Position numbers and translations under genes: made by a program
The notes under the pieces: generated by a model
The model's input: the letters and a program-made list of their open reading frames with translations, nothing else
Databases searched by the model: none
Told to the model about the DNA's origin: nothing
Part shown: positions 8,654-16,787 of the stretch, in pieces
Position numbering within the stretch: position 1 is the first letter of the stretch
Layout of the letters: each line of letters begins with the position of its first letter
DNA from: an uncultured Draconibacterium sp.
Lineage (GTDB): Bacteria > Bacteroidota > Bacteroidia > Bacteroidales > Prolixibacteraceae
Length of the DNA stretch: 64,000 nt
Direction of reading: 5' to 3'
Assembly: GCA_947492175.1 (NCBI GenBank)
Contig: CANLMQ010000001.1
Location: forward strand, 62,001 to 126,000

Positions 8654-10180
8654 TTAATATGTATTTTGCTCAAGAACACCCCCTGTTGTATAAATCTCAG
8701 TATTAGGAATCGGCCTTGCAAACCGGCGAGAGTTTTTCTCTAAAGTAAGTGTTTGTACCCCCTTTGATTTCTCTATAACATTAGCTCCAACAGGATAAAA
8801 ATTCCTTGTCATCACCACATCATCTGCAGGATCGTCATTATTATTGAAACGTCTCACATCAAAATACCTCTGCGAAAAAGGAAGTTCCCTTCTGCGTTCC
8901 TTTAAAATCTCGGCTACTGCTTCGGCAGCATTTGAAGCCGTAAGATTAATTACATCAGCGGGTGCCGTATTATCCATACGTTTTGCACGCAATTGATTTA
9001 CCGTATTCATTGCTGTTTGATGATCACCATCGCGAGCCTCACATTCAGCTTTTACCAGCAACATTTCGGCTACAGTTGGGCCACTAGGAATTAAATCTTT
9101 ATAAAAGAATATGTAACCTGGATAACTTATGGTCATACTCCTGTCATAAGAATAATTCTCCACAATATGGTATTTATACCTTAGGTCGTAATCCTGATCG
9201 TAAAGGGCTAAAAGCTCCGGAGATGGATAATAATTCCAGTTTCCATTACTTAAAAAACGATAAGAGTACAATTCTTTCCACTCCATCTTATCAGTATGGT
9301 CCGACTGAGAATCGAAAGTATAAGGATACCATAATCTTACAAGTTCCCCGTTCACCTCTTCTTCTTGTAGAATTTCGGAATACCTCATGTCGGTGTTATA
9401 ATCCATCATTGCATTATGCCCGGCAAGGGCTGCTTCTGCATAGCCCTTTGCTTTTGGATAATCACCTAAACAAAGATATACCCTTGCAGCAAAAGCGTTC
9501 ACAGCTGGGGTACTGGCCCTCCATGTTCTGTATTTACCTTCTACTAGAACAAGATCCCTTTTTATCTCCAGTGCAATTTCAAGATCTGAAAGGATTAAAT
9601 TCCAGGTATCTTCCAGACTAGCCCTTTTAGCAGACTCCTCAAAACTTGTTGAAACTTTTATAGGAAGCCCCAATTCTCCTTTGGTTTGTTCGCTGTAAGG
9701 CAAACAATAGGTATTTGCTAAAATATAATAGCTATAGGCACGTAAAAAATGAGCTTCAGCTTTAATGTTAGCCTTATCACTGCCATCGCCACTTACCTTA
9801 TCTACATTTAACAATACCAGATTAGCATTAAAAATCTTCGTCCATTCTGCCGGCCAGTAAGGTCTGCTATAATCAGCAACATTATCTACATCCCAGGTAG
9901 CATATTGTGCTGTCGACATTGTGTACACATTATTATTATTATCAAATAAATCGGGAAGCAGACCAAAGTCATCGCTACCAAAAATAATTTCGTTATTCGA
10001 TTCCTTATAATAAGTGCTATAACTATTCAACAGATTCTCCATGTGCTCGGTAGTAGAAGGAACCAAAGCAGATGTTTTGGAAGGTGGTTCACTTAAGAAC
10101 TCCTCGCAGGCAGATAGAAAAACTGCCAATAAAATCACTAAAATTAAACTATATTTTTTCATCTTATTTCTACTTTTCAA
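8654..10180 (-). CDS. SusD/RagB-family nutrient-binding lipoprotein, locus 1
   Basis: 508-residue surface lipoprotein that works as the lid of the SusC transporter encoded directly upstream. The lipobox is VFLSAC with Cys near residue 25; EEFLSEPPSKTS follows, typical of SusD. TPR-like helices carry AHFLRAYSYYILANTYCLPYS, and the C-terminal signature EILKERRRELPFSQRYFDVRRFN is diagnostic of the family. An alternative start at codon 7 (MKKYSL) is equally possible. The ATG abuts the susC stop with no gap, indicating tight co-translation. The ligand is unknown; no glycan-degrading genes are nearby. Confidence 0.95.
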   Translation of the reverse strand: MKSRNKMKKYSLILVILLAVFLSACEEFLSEPPSKTSALVPSTTEHMENLLNSYSTYYKESNNEIIFGSDDFGLLPDLFDNNNNVYTMSTAQYATWDVDNVADYSRPYWPAEWTKIFNANLVLLNVDKVSGDGSDKANIKAEAHFLRAYSYYILANTYCLPYSEQTKGELGLPIKVSTSFEESAKRASLEDTWNLILSDLEIALEIKRDLVLVEGKYRTWRASTPAVNAFAARVYLCLGDYPKAKGYAEAALAGHNAMMDYNTDMRYSEILQEEEVNGELVRLWYPYTFDSQSDHTDKMEWKELYSYRFLSNGNWNYYPSPELLALYDQDYDLRYKYHIVENYSYDRSMTISYPGYIFFYKDLIPSGPTVAEMLLVKAECEARDGDHQTAMNTVNQLRAKRMDNTAPADVINLTASNAAEAVAEILKERRRELPFSQRYFDVRRFNNNDDPADDVVMTRNFYPVGANVIEKSKGVQTLTLEKNSRRFARPIPNTEIYTTGGVLEQNTY

Positions 10181-13100
10181 TTATAAATTAATTTTAATTC
10201 CTAAAGTATAGGCAGCCTGTGGCTTTAAGGTACCAATCGGATATTCAGGATCTTCACCATAGCCATTAAATACAATGGTTCCTAAATTATTTGCCTGAGC
10301 AAAGACACGTACATTATTAAATCCTAACCTTGTAACAATATTATTTGGCACATTGTAAGATAAGCTTACTTCCTGGAACCTTATGTGAGAAGCTGTTTCT
10401 GTAAGGTATGACAAATAAGGATAAAATCTGTCATAGAAATAATACTTTGGTTCGTTCTCAGGTATTGGTACTACCTTTGATGGATCAGCATTTATTACCT
10501 CAGAAAGCTGGTTATTTACATAGGTATTGCCTCTTGACATAGCCGGGTAATTAAACCCATGCCTTCTGTACACATGACCAAATTTACCTGTAATGATAAA
10601 TGACAAATCAAAATCATAAATTTTAAATGAATTTTGTAAACCCATTGTAAATGGTGCTACTAAAGTTCCCTGATCTTTATAGTACTTCCTTGCATCAGAC
10701 CCCGGGGCCCAGCCCAGGAATGAATAATAATCATCGTTGGCACCATGAATCGCTGGTCCCATTTTAGGGTCTTCCTCTGTGCCAAAGTTTTGAAGCCCGG
10801 CATACTCCATTGCCCACAATGTGTTTGCATTATGGCCTTCCACATATGCACTGGTACCACCACGGTAAAGGTCGTACTGATAATAGCTTGCTTTATAAAA
10901 ACTTGTGATTTCATTTTTATTATAAGCAAAGCTCAGGTTACCTTCCCAGGTAATGTTATTTCCATTAATAGGCATATACGATCCAATTTGTACTTCAATT
11001 CCTTTATTTACCATGGTACCATTGTTAAACTTCTGTGAAGTAGTACCATTGATGGCAGCTATTGATTGGCTCACAATCAGGTCATCACTTAGTTTATGGT
11101 AATAATCTAATGATCCATATAGTTTAGAAGAAAACAATGAGAAATCGGTACCAACATTTATAGACCTGGTTTTTTCCCACCGAAGGGTTGGGTTTCCATA
11201 ACTTGAAACTGAAGCTTGTATTTCTTTTGTATATCTGTCGGCACTTCCATAAACCGAAATAAGGGGCTTAAAGGTAGTTGACCTGTCAACATTTCCACCA
11301 TAACCAAAAGTACCTCTAACATTTACCCTGTCGATCCAGCTTATGTCCTTTACAAAGTCTTCTTTCCCTAACTGCCATCCAAAACCTGCTGACCAAAATG
11401 GCGCAAATCTATACTTTGGATCATCTGTAATCAGGTTTGAAGCATCCGTTCTTACACTGCTGGTCAGTGTGTATTTATCGTCATAAGTATAGGCCATATT
11501 TCCATACGCTGAAAAGAACCTGTCAGTACGATAAGAAAAACCATGAACTCCATCCAGTTGAAATGGGAAAAACCATGCTGCCCAAGTAATTGGATAGCCA
11601 TCCCACATTTTTGTAGAACTGTCATAGTCTGACAACATCCTTCCAACAGTTAGTTTATCATCATCATACCCAAAAACATCAGGATCACCTTTATTTTCTC
11701 TGACACTGCTTTGCAGCTCAGTACCTGCCACAAAATTAATGGCATGTTTTTCGGCAAAAGTACGTTTGAAGTTAATCTGATTCCTAAAATTATAGTTTCG
11801 AACTGTGCTGGAACTTTGTTTTAACACCCCTCCTGATGGAACATTCTGATCAACTTCTCCTGTTTCTTGGTTCCAGGTAGAGGTTTCATTTATAAACTGG
11901 CGTGCTGCAAATGAATTCTCATTATAAACATCCTTATTTGTTGTTGAAAAATGTTCGTATAAAATTTTAGTATTATAGGTTAAGCCTTCCAGTATTTTAA
12001 AATTAAGCCCTGCCTGTACCCTTGCATTAAGAACTTGTCTGCTAAAATCTCTTTCTTTAATTTCTGAAATTGGGTTGTATGACCAATCAGCATAAGGGAA
12101 AGCACTTTTAGGAACCAATTCATCCAGTACAGGTTTGTAATATTCCAGATGGTTCAAATTAGTAAGGTTTCCATTGTCATCAACCAACATATCATACGGT
12201 TGAAGTCCGCTAATATCAGCTAGGCCTACACCATTACTTGTGTCATCACCATATTGCATCATTCCTGAAAAATCAAAATCTAACCATTTATTTACTTCAA
12301 TTTTGTTGTTAAAATTGATCAGAAAACGGTCTTCGCTGTTCTCTTTAAAAAAATCCCTGTTATTCTCATACATTAGAGATAGCCTGTTTGACATTCTATC
12401 GTTCCCACCGGAGATCGTCAAGTTGTATTGTTGAATAAAAGGGTTCTGAAGTAAGTTATCCCTAATCTGGTCCCTGTTGTCAAGTCCGGCAAGCCTTGCC
12501 AGGATATTATTTTTATCACCCTCAGAAATGCGGCCTTGTCTAAATTCATTCAGTGCAACAAAAGCCTGTGAGTATCCATCAGCAACATCAGCTAATGAAT
12601 GCGCCGGGTACCCCCACACTGGCGCACTTCCAAACAATTCAGTTTCAAAACCCAGTTTTTCATACTCAACTGTTTCTGCACTGCTGGCCCTTGGATTCAC
12701 ATAATCCAAATCAAGCTTTGAAGATACTTTCCAAAAAGAAGAAAATTCAATTATTGCATCTCCCTTTTTAGCCTGTTTTGTGGAAACAACAATTACCCCG
12801 TTTGCTGCTTTTGCCCCCCAAATAGAACTGGCTGCAGCATCTTTTAGTACAGTTACACTTTCCACATCGTTTGGGTTAATACTTGAGAAGCTTCCCTGTA
12901 TAGGAAATCCATCAACCACAACAAGAGGTTGTGCATCTGCCAGCAAACTTGTTTGCCCGCGAATTTCAATGTCAACACCTCCATCAGCTTTTACTGTAGT
13001 TTGCACCCCCGCCAACATTCCAACAAGTCTTTCTGAGATACTTGAGGCAGGTTTGTCAATTTGTTTTACACTTACTTTCCCAAATGAACCGGTAGCACGT

Positions 13101-13777
13101 TCTTTAGAAATGGATTGATAACCTGTTACCAATACTTCTTCAATCCCGGCAACATCCAATGTAAGTACAATTTCGAAATTTGTATTTTCACCTATTTCTA
13201 TCTCCTGTGTTAAATAACCAACACTCGATACTACCAAATGGCTATATTCTCCTTTTACCACGTCGAAAGCAAAGTTACCATCAATATCTGTTGCAATCCC
13301 GGCAGTTGTTCCTTTTATAACTACTGCTGCAAAAGGAATGGGTACTCCCTTATCATCGACAACTTTACCCGTAAATTTTACTTTCTCTTGTTTGGCCGGC
13401 TTTGCAACCGGTTTGTTAATCTGTGCTTTTCGAATATCAACAACCCTGTCGTCGATTTCATACTCAAAACCTTCCGGAACCAATACTTTGTCAAGAATTA
13501 ATTCCAGAGTTACTTCCGAAAATTCTACGTTCATCTCGCCGGTAGAATTAAAAATATCAGAACGATACAGAAAGTTGTATTCACTCTGACTTTTAATCTC
13601 ATTCAGAATTTTTTTGAAACTGGCATTTTCAAGGTTTAAATTTAGTTTAGTACTCTTCGCATAATCAGCTGCCGAAGCATGTACTGCTGATACAATCAGA
13701 AAGAACAGTGCGATTTTACATATCAGCACCATCTTTCTTATTCCGGAATCCCGGAACAACACATCATGTTTTTTCAT
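10181..13777 (-). CDS. SusC/RagA TonB-linked outer-membrane transporter, locus 1
   Basis: 1198-residue TonB-dependent transporter. A long signal peptide ends near HASA (residue 37). Residues about 45-112 are an STN (secretin/TonB N-terminal) domain, the part that contacts FecR in sigma-regulated transporters. About 130-212 is a carboxypeptidase-regulatory-like domain (FTGKVVDDKGVPIPFAAV). The plug starts at EEVLVTGYQS and includes PLVVVDGFPI and SVTVLKDAAASSIWGAKAANG, typical of the SusC family; the remainder is the barrel, ending AAYTLGIKINL. The STN domain plus neighbouring fecR and sigma genes point to transmembrane signalling on ligand binding. Confidence 0.96.
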   Translation of the reverse strand: MKKHDVLFRDSGIRKMVLICKIALFFLIVSAVHASAADYAKSTKLNLNLENASFKKILNEIKSQSEYNFLYRSDIFNSTGEMNVEFSEVTLELILDKVLVPEGFEYEIDDRVVDIRKAQINKPVAKPAKQEKVKFTGKVVDDKGVPIPFAAVVIKGTTAGIATDIDGNFAFDVVKGEYSHLVVSSVGYLTQEIEIGENTNFEIVLTLDVAGIEEVLVTGYQSISKERATGSFGKVSVKQIDKPASSISERLVGMLAGVQTTVKADGGVDIEIRGQTSLLADAQPLVVVDGFPIQGSFSSINPNDVESVTVLKDAAASSIWGAKAANGVIVVSTKQAKKGDAIIEFSSFWKVSSKLDLDYVNPRASSAETVEYEKLGFETELFGSAPVWGYPAHSLADVADGYSQAFVALNEFRQGRISEGDKNNILARLAGLDNRDQIRDNLLQNPFIQQYNLTISGGNDRMSNRLSLMYENNRDFFKENSEDRFLINFNNKIEVNKWLDFDFSGMMQYGDDTSNGVGLADISGLQPYDMLVDDNGNLTNLNHLEYYKPVLDELVPKSAFPYADWSYNPISEIKERDFSRQVLNARVQAGLNFKILEGLTYNTKILYEHFSTTNKDVYNENSFAARQFINETSTWNQETGEVDQNVPSGGVLKQSSSTVRNYNFRNQINFKRTFAEKHAINFVAGTELQSSVRENKGDPDVFGYDDDKLTVGRMLSDYDSSTKMWDGYPITWAAWFFPFQLDGVHGFSYRTDRFFSAYGNMAYTYDDKYTLTSSVRTDASNLITDDPKYRFAPFWSAGFGWQLGKEDFVKDISWIDRVNVRGTFGYGGNVDRSTTFKPLISVYGSADRYTKEIQASVSSYGNPTLRWEKTRSINVGTDFSLFSSKLYGSLDYYHKLSDDLIVSQSIAAINGTTSQKFNNGTMVNKGIEVQIGSYMPINGNNITWEGNLSFAYNKNEITSFYKASYYQYDLYRGGTSAYVEGHNANTLWAMEYAGLQNFGTEEDPKMGPAIHGANDDYYSFLGWAPGSDARKYYKDQGTLVAPFTMGLQNSFKIYDFDLSFIITGKFGHVYRRHGFNYPAMSRGNTYVNNQLSEVINADPSKVVPIPENEPKYYFYDRFYPYLSYLTETASHIRFQEVSLSYNVPNNIVTRLGFNNVRVFAQANNLGTIVFNGYGEDPEYPIGTLKPQAAYTLGIKINL

Positions 13778-13823
13778 ACATTTGAACTGTTAATGGTTAA
13801 ATTTATTTAACTATGATTTTTGG

Positions 13824-13851
13824 GCGGGCCAGGTTGGCAGACCAGACCCGC
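13824..13851 (-). promoter_or_regulatory. Intercistronic hairpin between fecR and susC, locus 1
   Basis: GCGGGCCAGGT (13824-13834) pairs with ACCAGACCCGC (13841-13851), eleven positions with two mismatches and a six-nt loop. It sits in the 81-bp gap before susC. On the minus strand it is followed by A-rich rather than T-rich sequence, so it is more likely a stabiliser of the susCD transcript than a terminator. Confidence 0.5.
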
Positions 13852-13858
13852 TTTTTAT

Positions 13859-15031
13859 TTATTTTATCCTTATCTTATTTTCTTTTTTCTCGAACCGAAC
13901 TTCCTGCGTTTTTTCGATAAGCTGCAGCATTTTTTCAAGATTTTCGTAACGTGCAATTTCACCCGTAAATTTTAGTTTCTTTTTAGTATCATTCTCAAAT
14001 TCCACATCAATATCATACCATCTCGACAGAATGTTCATCATTTCCTCAAGTGTTTTGTTATTAAAACTAAAGTACCCGTCCTTCCATGCAACAAACTCGT
14101 TAATTTCCACCTCACGAATAGAAATATCTCCGCTTTCTTTATACATGTAAGTTTGATAACCAGGAACTAATGTTTTGACTAGTTCTGGTTTTTTATCTGA
14201 AAAAACGTTCACCTTTCCTTCCACCAAAGTGGTGTAAATAAGCTGTTGATCCTGGTAAGAAGAAATATTAAATTCAGTTCCCAAAACTTCAATAGTCTGT
14301 CCTGCAGATAAAACCTGAAAAGGGACTTCTTTATTTTCGCTAACTTCGAAATAAGCCTCTCCTTCTAGCTCAACCACGCGTTTATCTCCTGTAAAACTTA
14401 CTGGATACCGCAATCGGCTATCAGAATTTAACCAAACCCGTGTACCGTCAGAAAGAATAACAAAATACTCGGCTCCTCTTGGAATTTCAAGGGTATTATA
14501 ACGTATTTCTTCGACAGGAACAGCATTTTTGTTATATGTTATTTGGTTGCCTTGGTTACTTACTTTAGCTCCATCTACCTCGCCATGAAAATTCCGTCCC
14601 TCGCTCAGATCAACACTTTCTCCATCATCAAAAATCAGTCGGGCTTTGCTGGTTCCCGGAGGAATAATCATTTCCTGAACCTCGGAAAGGTGCTCCGGTT
14701 CGGGTGCTGAGTAAAAAACCATATACACCGACAACATTATTAAAACAGTAGCCGCCACAGATCCTGCAATTTTAAACCACGTAGGCCACACAGTCTGTTT
14801 GTTTTGTTTTAGCCTTTTACTAACCAAATCCCAGGCCTTTAACACATCAATATCCTTCTCGTTTTTTAAACGTCCTATTTCGTAAAATACCTGAACCTTT
14901 TCGAAAAATACATGATGCGACTTATCTTCATTTAGCCATTCACTAAAAACCTTCTCTTCTTTTGAAGTTAGCGTTCCCTGAATCTTCTTCCAGATTATTT
15001 TAAAATCGATGTTCTTATTCACTATTGACAT
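13859..15031 (-). CDS. FecR-family anti-sigma factor, locus 1
   Basis: 390-residue inner-membrane regulator that holds the ECF sigma factor and relays the signal from the SusC STN domain. The cytoplasmic N-terminal part (1-85) is followed by one membrane segment at about 86-107 (IAGSVAATVLIMLSVYMVFY). The periplasmic FecR domain shows EIPRGAEYFVILSDGTRVWL and VVELEGEAYFEVSE with GTEFNISSY; the C-terminal 70 residues are a DUF4974-type domain (LEEMMNILSRWYDIDVEF). An ECF-type promoter element lies 28 bp upstream of its ATG. Gene order sigma-fecR-susC is classical. Confidence 0.93.
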   Translation of the reverse strand: MSIVNKNIDFKIIWKKIQGTLTSKEEKVFSEWLNEDKSHHVFFEKVQVFYEIGRLKNEKDIDVLKAWDLVSKRLKQNKQTVWPTWFKIAGSVAATVLIMLSVYMVFYSAPEPEHLSEVQEMIIPPGTSKARLIFDDGESVDLSEGRNFHGEVDGAKVSNQGNQITYNKNAVPVEEIRYNTLEIPRGAEYFVILSDGTRVWLNSDSRLRYPVSFTGDKRVVELEGEAYFEVSENKEVPFQVLSAGQTIEVLGTEFNISSYQDQQLIYTTLVEGKVNVFSDKKPELVKTLVPGYQTYMYKESGDISIREVEINEFVAWKDGYFSFNNKTLEEMMNILSRWYDIDVEFENDTKKKLKFTGEIARYENLEKMLQLIEKTQEVRFEKKENKIRIK

Positions 15032-15058
15032 TATATTTATTACAAAATCCTACCTTAA

Positions 15059-15085
15059 GACAACAATTCATTATTTTGGGTGACA
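15059..15085 (-). promoter_or_regulatory. ECF-type promoter element before fecR, locus 1
   Basis: On the minus strand TGTCACCC (plus 15078-15085) is followed after 16 nt by GTC (plus 15059-15061), then 28 nt to the fecR ATG. The same arrangement occurs at 32660-32688, 43731-43758 and 44633-44661. The form (TGTCAC-type -35, GTC-type -10) is that of promoters read by ECF sigma factors. Assignment to the local sigma factor is inference. Confidence 0.6.
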
Positions 15086-15220
15086 AGATTTGTTAATTTT
15101 TTTAACAAAAAATCTTTTCACCACAATTTTGCAAATTTCCCGACACAGGTTAAATCATAAAAAACTTTTCAAAGTAAACCTACCTCGGATACACTTTTAG
15201 CTTAATCAATTTTTAGGGAT

Positions 15221-15778
15221 TTACATCAGCAGAAAAACCAGGCTTGTTTTTTTCAGCAACGACGTACGTAACTTAATACGAGCTCTTTTTAGATGTGTTT
15301 TAACGGAATTAACAGATATATTTAATTCAGAAGCTATCTCATCCTGCTTTAATCCATCCATCTGCTTTAATCGAAAAACTTTAGCCATTTGCGGGGGAAG
15401 CTCGTCAATGGCCGATTTTATTTTGCCCATTAATTCTGGCTCAAAAAGCTCGGATTCTGCATCGCAATTAATTAAAGCATCTACATAAAGCAGGTTATTT
15501 TTATCTGCTACTTTTATTTTTTTCAAATGATTAAGACAACGATTTCGGATAGCCTGAAAAAAATATGCTTTGATTGAATTTTTTATTTCAAGATTTGAAG
15601 ATTGCTCCCACACATAGATAAAAAGTTCCTGAACCAGGTCTTCGCTGGTATGTTGATCAAAAACATAACTTTCAGCAAAACGAACCAGACTTTCGTAATA
15701 CTCAGCAAAAAGTGATTCATAAACCACTTTATTACCTTGCCTGATCTCGTTTAATATTATCTTATCCTCTATTCGCAC
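15221..15778 (-). CDS. ECF RNA polymerase sigma factor, locus 1
   Basis: 185-residue FecI-like sigma factor of the Bacteroidota type. Region 2: YESLFAEYYESLVRFAESYV with the DLVQELFIYVWE core-binding and -10 segment at about residues 47-58. Region 4: LPPQMAKVFRLKQMDGLKQD followed by EIASELNISVNSVKTHLKRA, the helix-turn-helix that reads the -35 box. The gene is first of the locus, with about 190 bp to fecR, and is preceded by a TAnnTTTG box, so basal expression should use the housekeeping sigma factor while fecR-susCD may use the ECF element. Confidence 0.94.
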   Translation of the reverse strand: MRIEDKIILNEIRQGNKVVYESLFAEYYESLVRFAESYVFDQHTSEDLVQELFIYVWEQSSNLEIKNSIKAYFFQAIRNRCLNHLKKIKVADKNNLLYVDALINCDAESELFEPELMGKIKSAIDELPPQMAKVFRLKQMDGLKQDEIASELNISVNSVKTHLKRARIKLRTSLLKKTSLVFLLM

Positions 15779-15804
15779 ACTCTATGTAAATCGATTGCAG
15801 GTGC

Positions 15805-15812
15805 CAAAAATA
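15805..15812 (-). promoter_or_regulatory. -7 box (TAnnTTTG) for the locus 1 sigma factor gene
   Basis: TATTTTTG on the minus strand, about 27 bp before the sigma ATG; exact match to TAnnTTTG. No clear -33 TTG. Confidence 0.4.
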
Positions 15813-15969
15813 GGAAAAAAGAGAATAACTTAATATAGCATGTTTTTATGTAAACGAAAAATGCCAACTAACCATGCCCCAACATACTGAACATACCAGC
15901 ATCTTAATATCAGGTAAAAATCATCAGAAAACACAAACACCATACTATCAGGCAAAAACAACTATACAT

Positions 15970-16599
15970 TTAAAATAGCAAATACTTTTTCAACTCAGAT
16001 AACGACATCAATTCAATACCCAACTTTTTCCAGTTTTCAAATGGAAGTGGAATATTGGGCAATTCTTTTATTGCATCCTTAATCACATAAACCTTAGCCA
16101 CTCGTTTAGCCAAGCCTACAACAGCATCGTTTACACAAACGTTTGTAGTTACGCCATAAACAACCACGTTTTTGGGAGAGAGACTTTTAAGAATCGCGTC
16201 GGTAGTTGAATTACCGGAAAATACGTCGAAAGCATCTTTGCGAATTACAATGTTTCGTTTGGTCAGAAGTGCGTCAATATTTAAATATTCTTTGTCCCAA
16301 TCTATAATCACAGGATCTGAAGGAGCCGTTTCAACCACATATTCTGCACCGCTGGTATTTGCCATACAGTGCTCAGGGAAAGTGGTAATAAAATCGGGAT
16401 TAACCGAAAGTTCTGCAGAATTCAGATAATGAAAATCGGCCGTATTCACAACCCTTATCCCTCTCTTTTTTGCTAACGTCGTTATTTCATACCAGATGGA
16501 TTTTAACAATTCGGCTCCAGGGACATAAAGTTTTCCTTCGGGGTCTACAAAATCAACCTGGGTATCTACATTCCAAAAAATAACTTCCGAAGTATTCAT
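15970..16599 (-). CDS. Isochorismatase-fold cysteine hydrolase (nicotinamidase-like)
   Basis: 209-residue alpha/beta hydrolase of the isochorismatase superfamily, which includes nicotinamidases, ureidoacrylate amidohydrolases and related amidases. The catalytic triad can be placed: Asp in NVDTQVDFVDPEG (about residue 16), Lys in VIRKDAFDVFSG, and the nucleophile Cys in VVYGVTTNVCVNDAV (about 155). The metal-binding spacing typical of nicotinamidase (D-x-H) is suggested by NTADFHYLNSAEL. Single gene between the sigma factor operon and the divergent M16 peptidase. The true substrate may be nicotinamide but is not proven. Confidence 0.8.
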   Translation of the reverse strand: MNTSEVIFWNVDTQVDFVDPEGKLYVPGAELLKSIWYEITTLAKKRGIRVVNTADFHYLNSAELSVNPDFITTFPEHCMANTSGAEYVVETAPSDPVIIDWDKEYLNIDALLTKRNIVIRKDAFDVFSGNSTTDAILKSLSPKNVVVYGVTTNVCVNDAVVGLAKRVAKVYVIKDAIKELPNIPLPFENWKKLGIELMSLSELKKYLLF

Positions 16600-16787
16600 A
16601 ATATTTATTTACTATTCTAAATTTATACTTTTTTGTATACCTTTCTGCAAAATAATCATTTCAAAGTAAATTAGCTTAAAAGTTTCATCCCTTCTGTAAT
16701 TATAATTGTTAACAGAATACTTACATTGAACGATTGAGCAAAAAACAGTTGTATAGTTTAGTATTTTATTTTTTAAACAACATAAAC

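Noticed and set aside
16734..16787. Upstream TTG start of the first M16 peptidase
   Set aside because: The extension destroys a regular signal peptide; the ATG at 16788 is the natural start.
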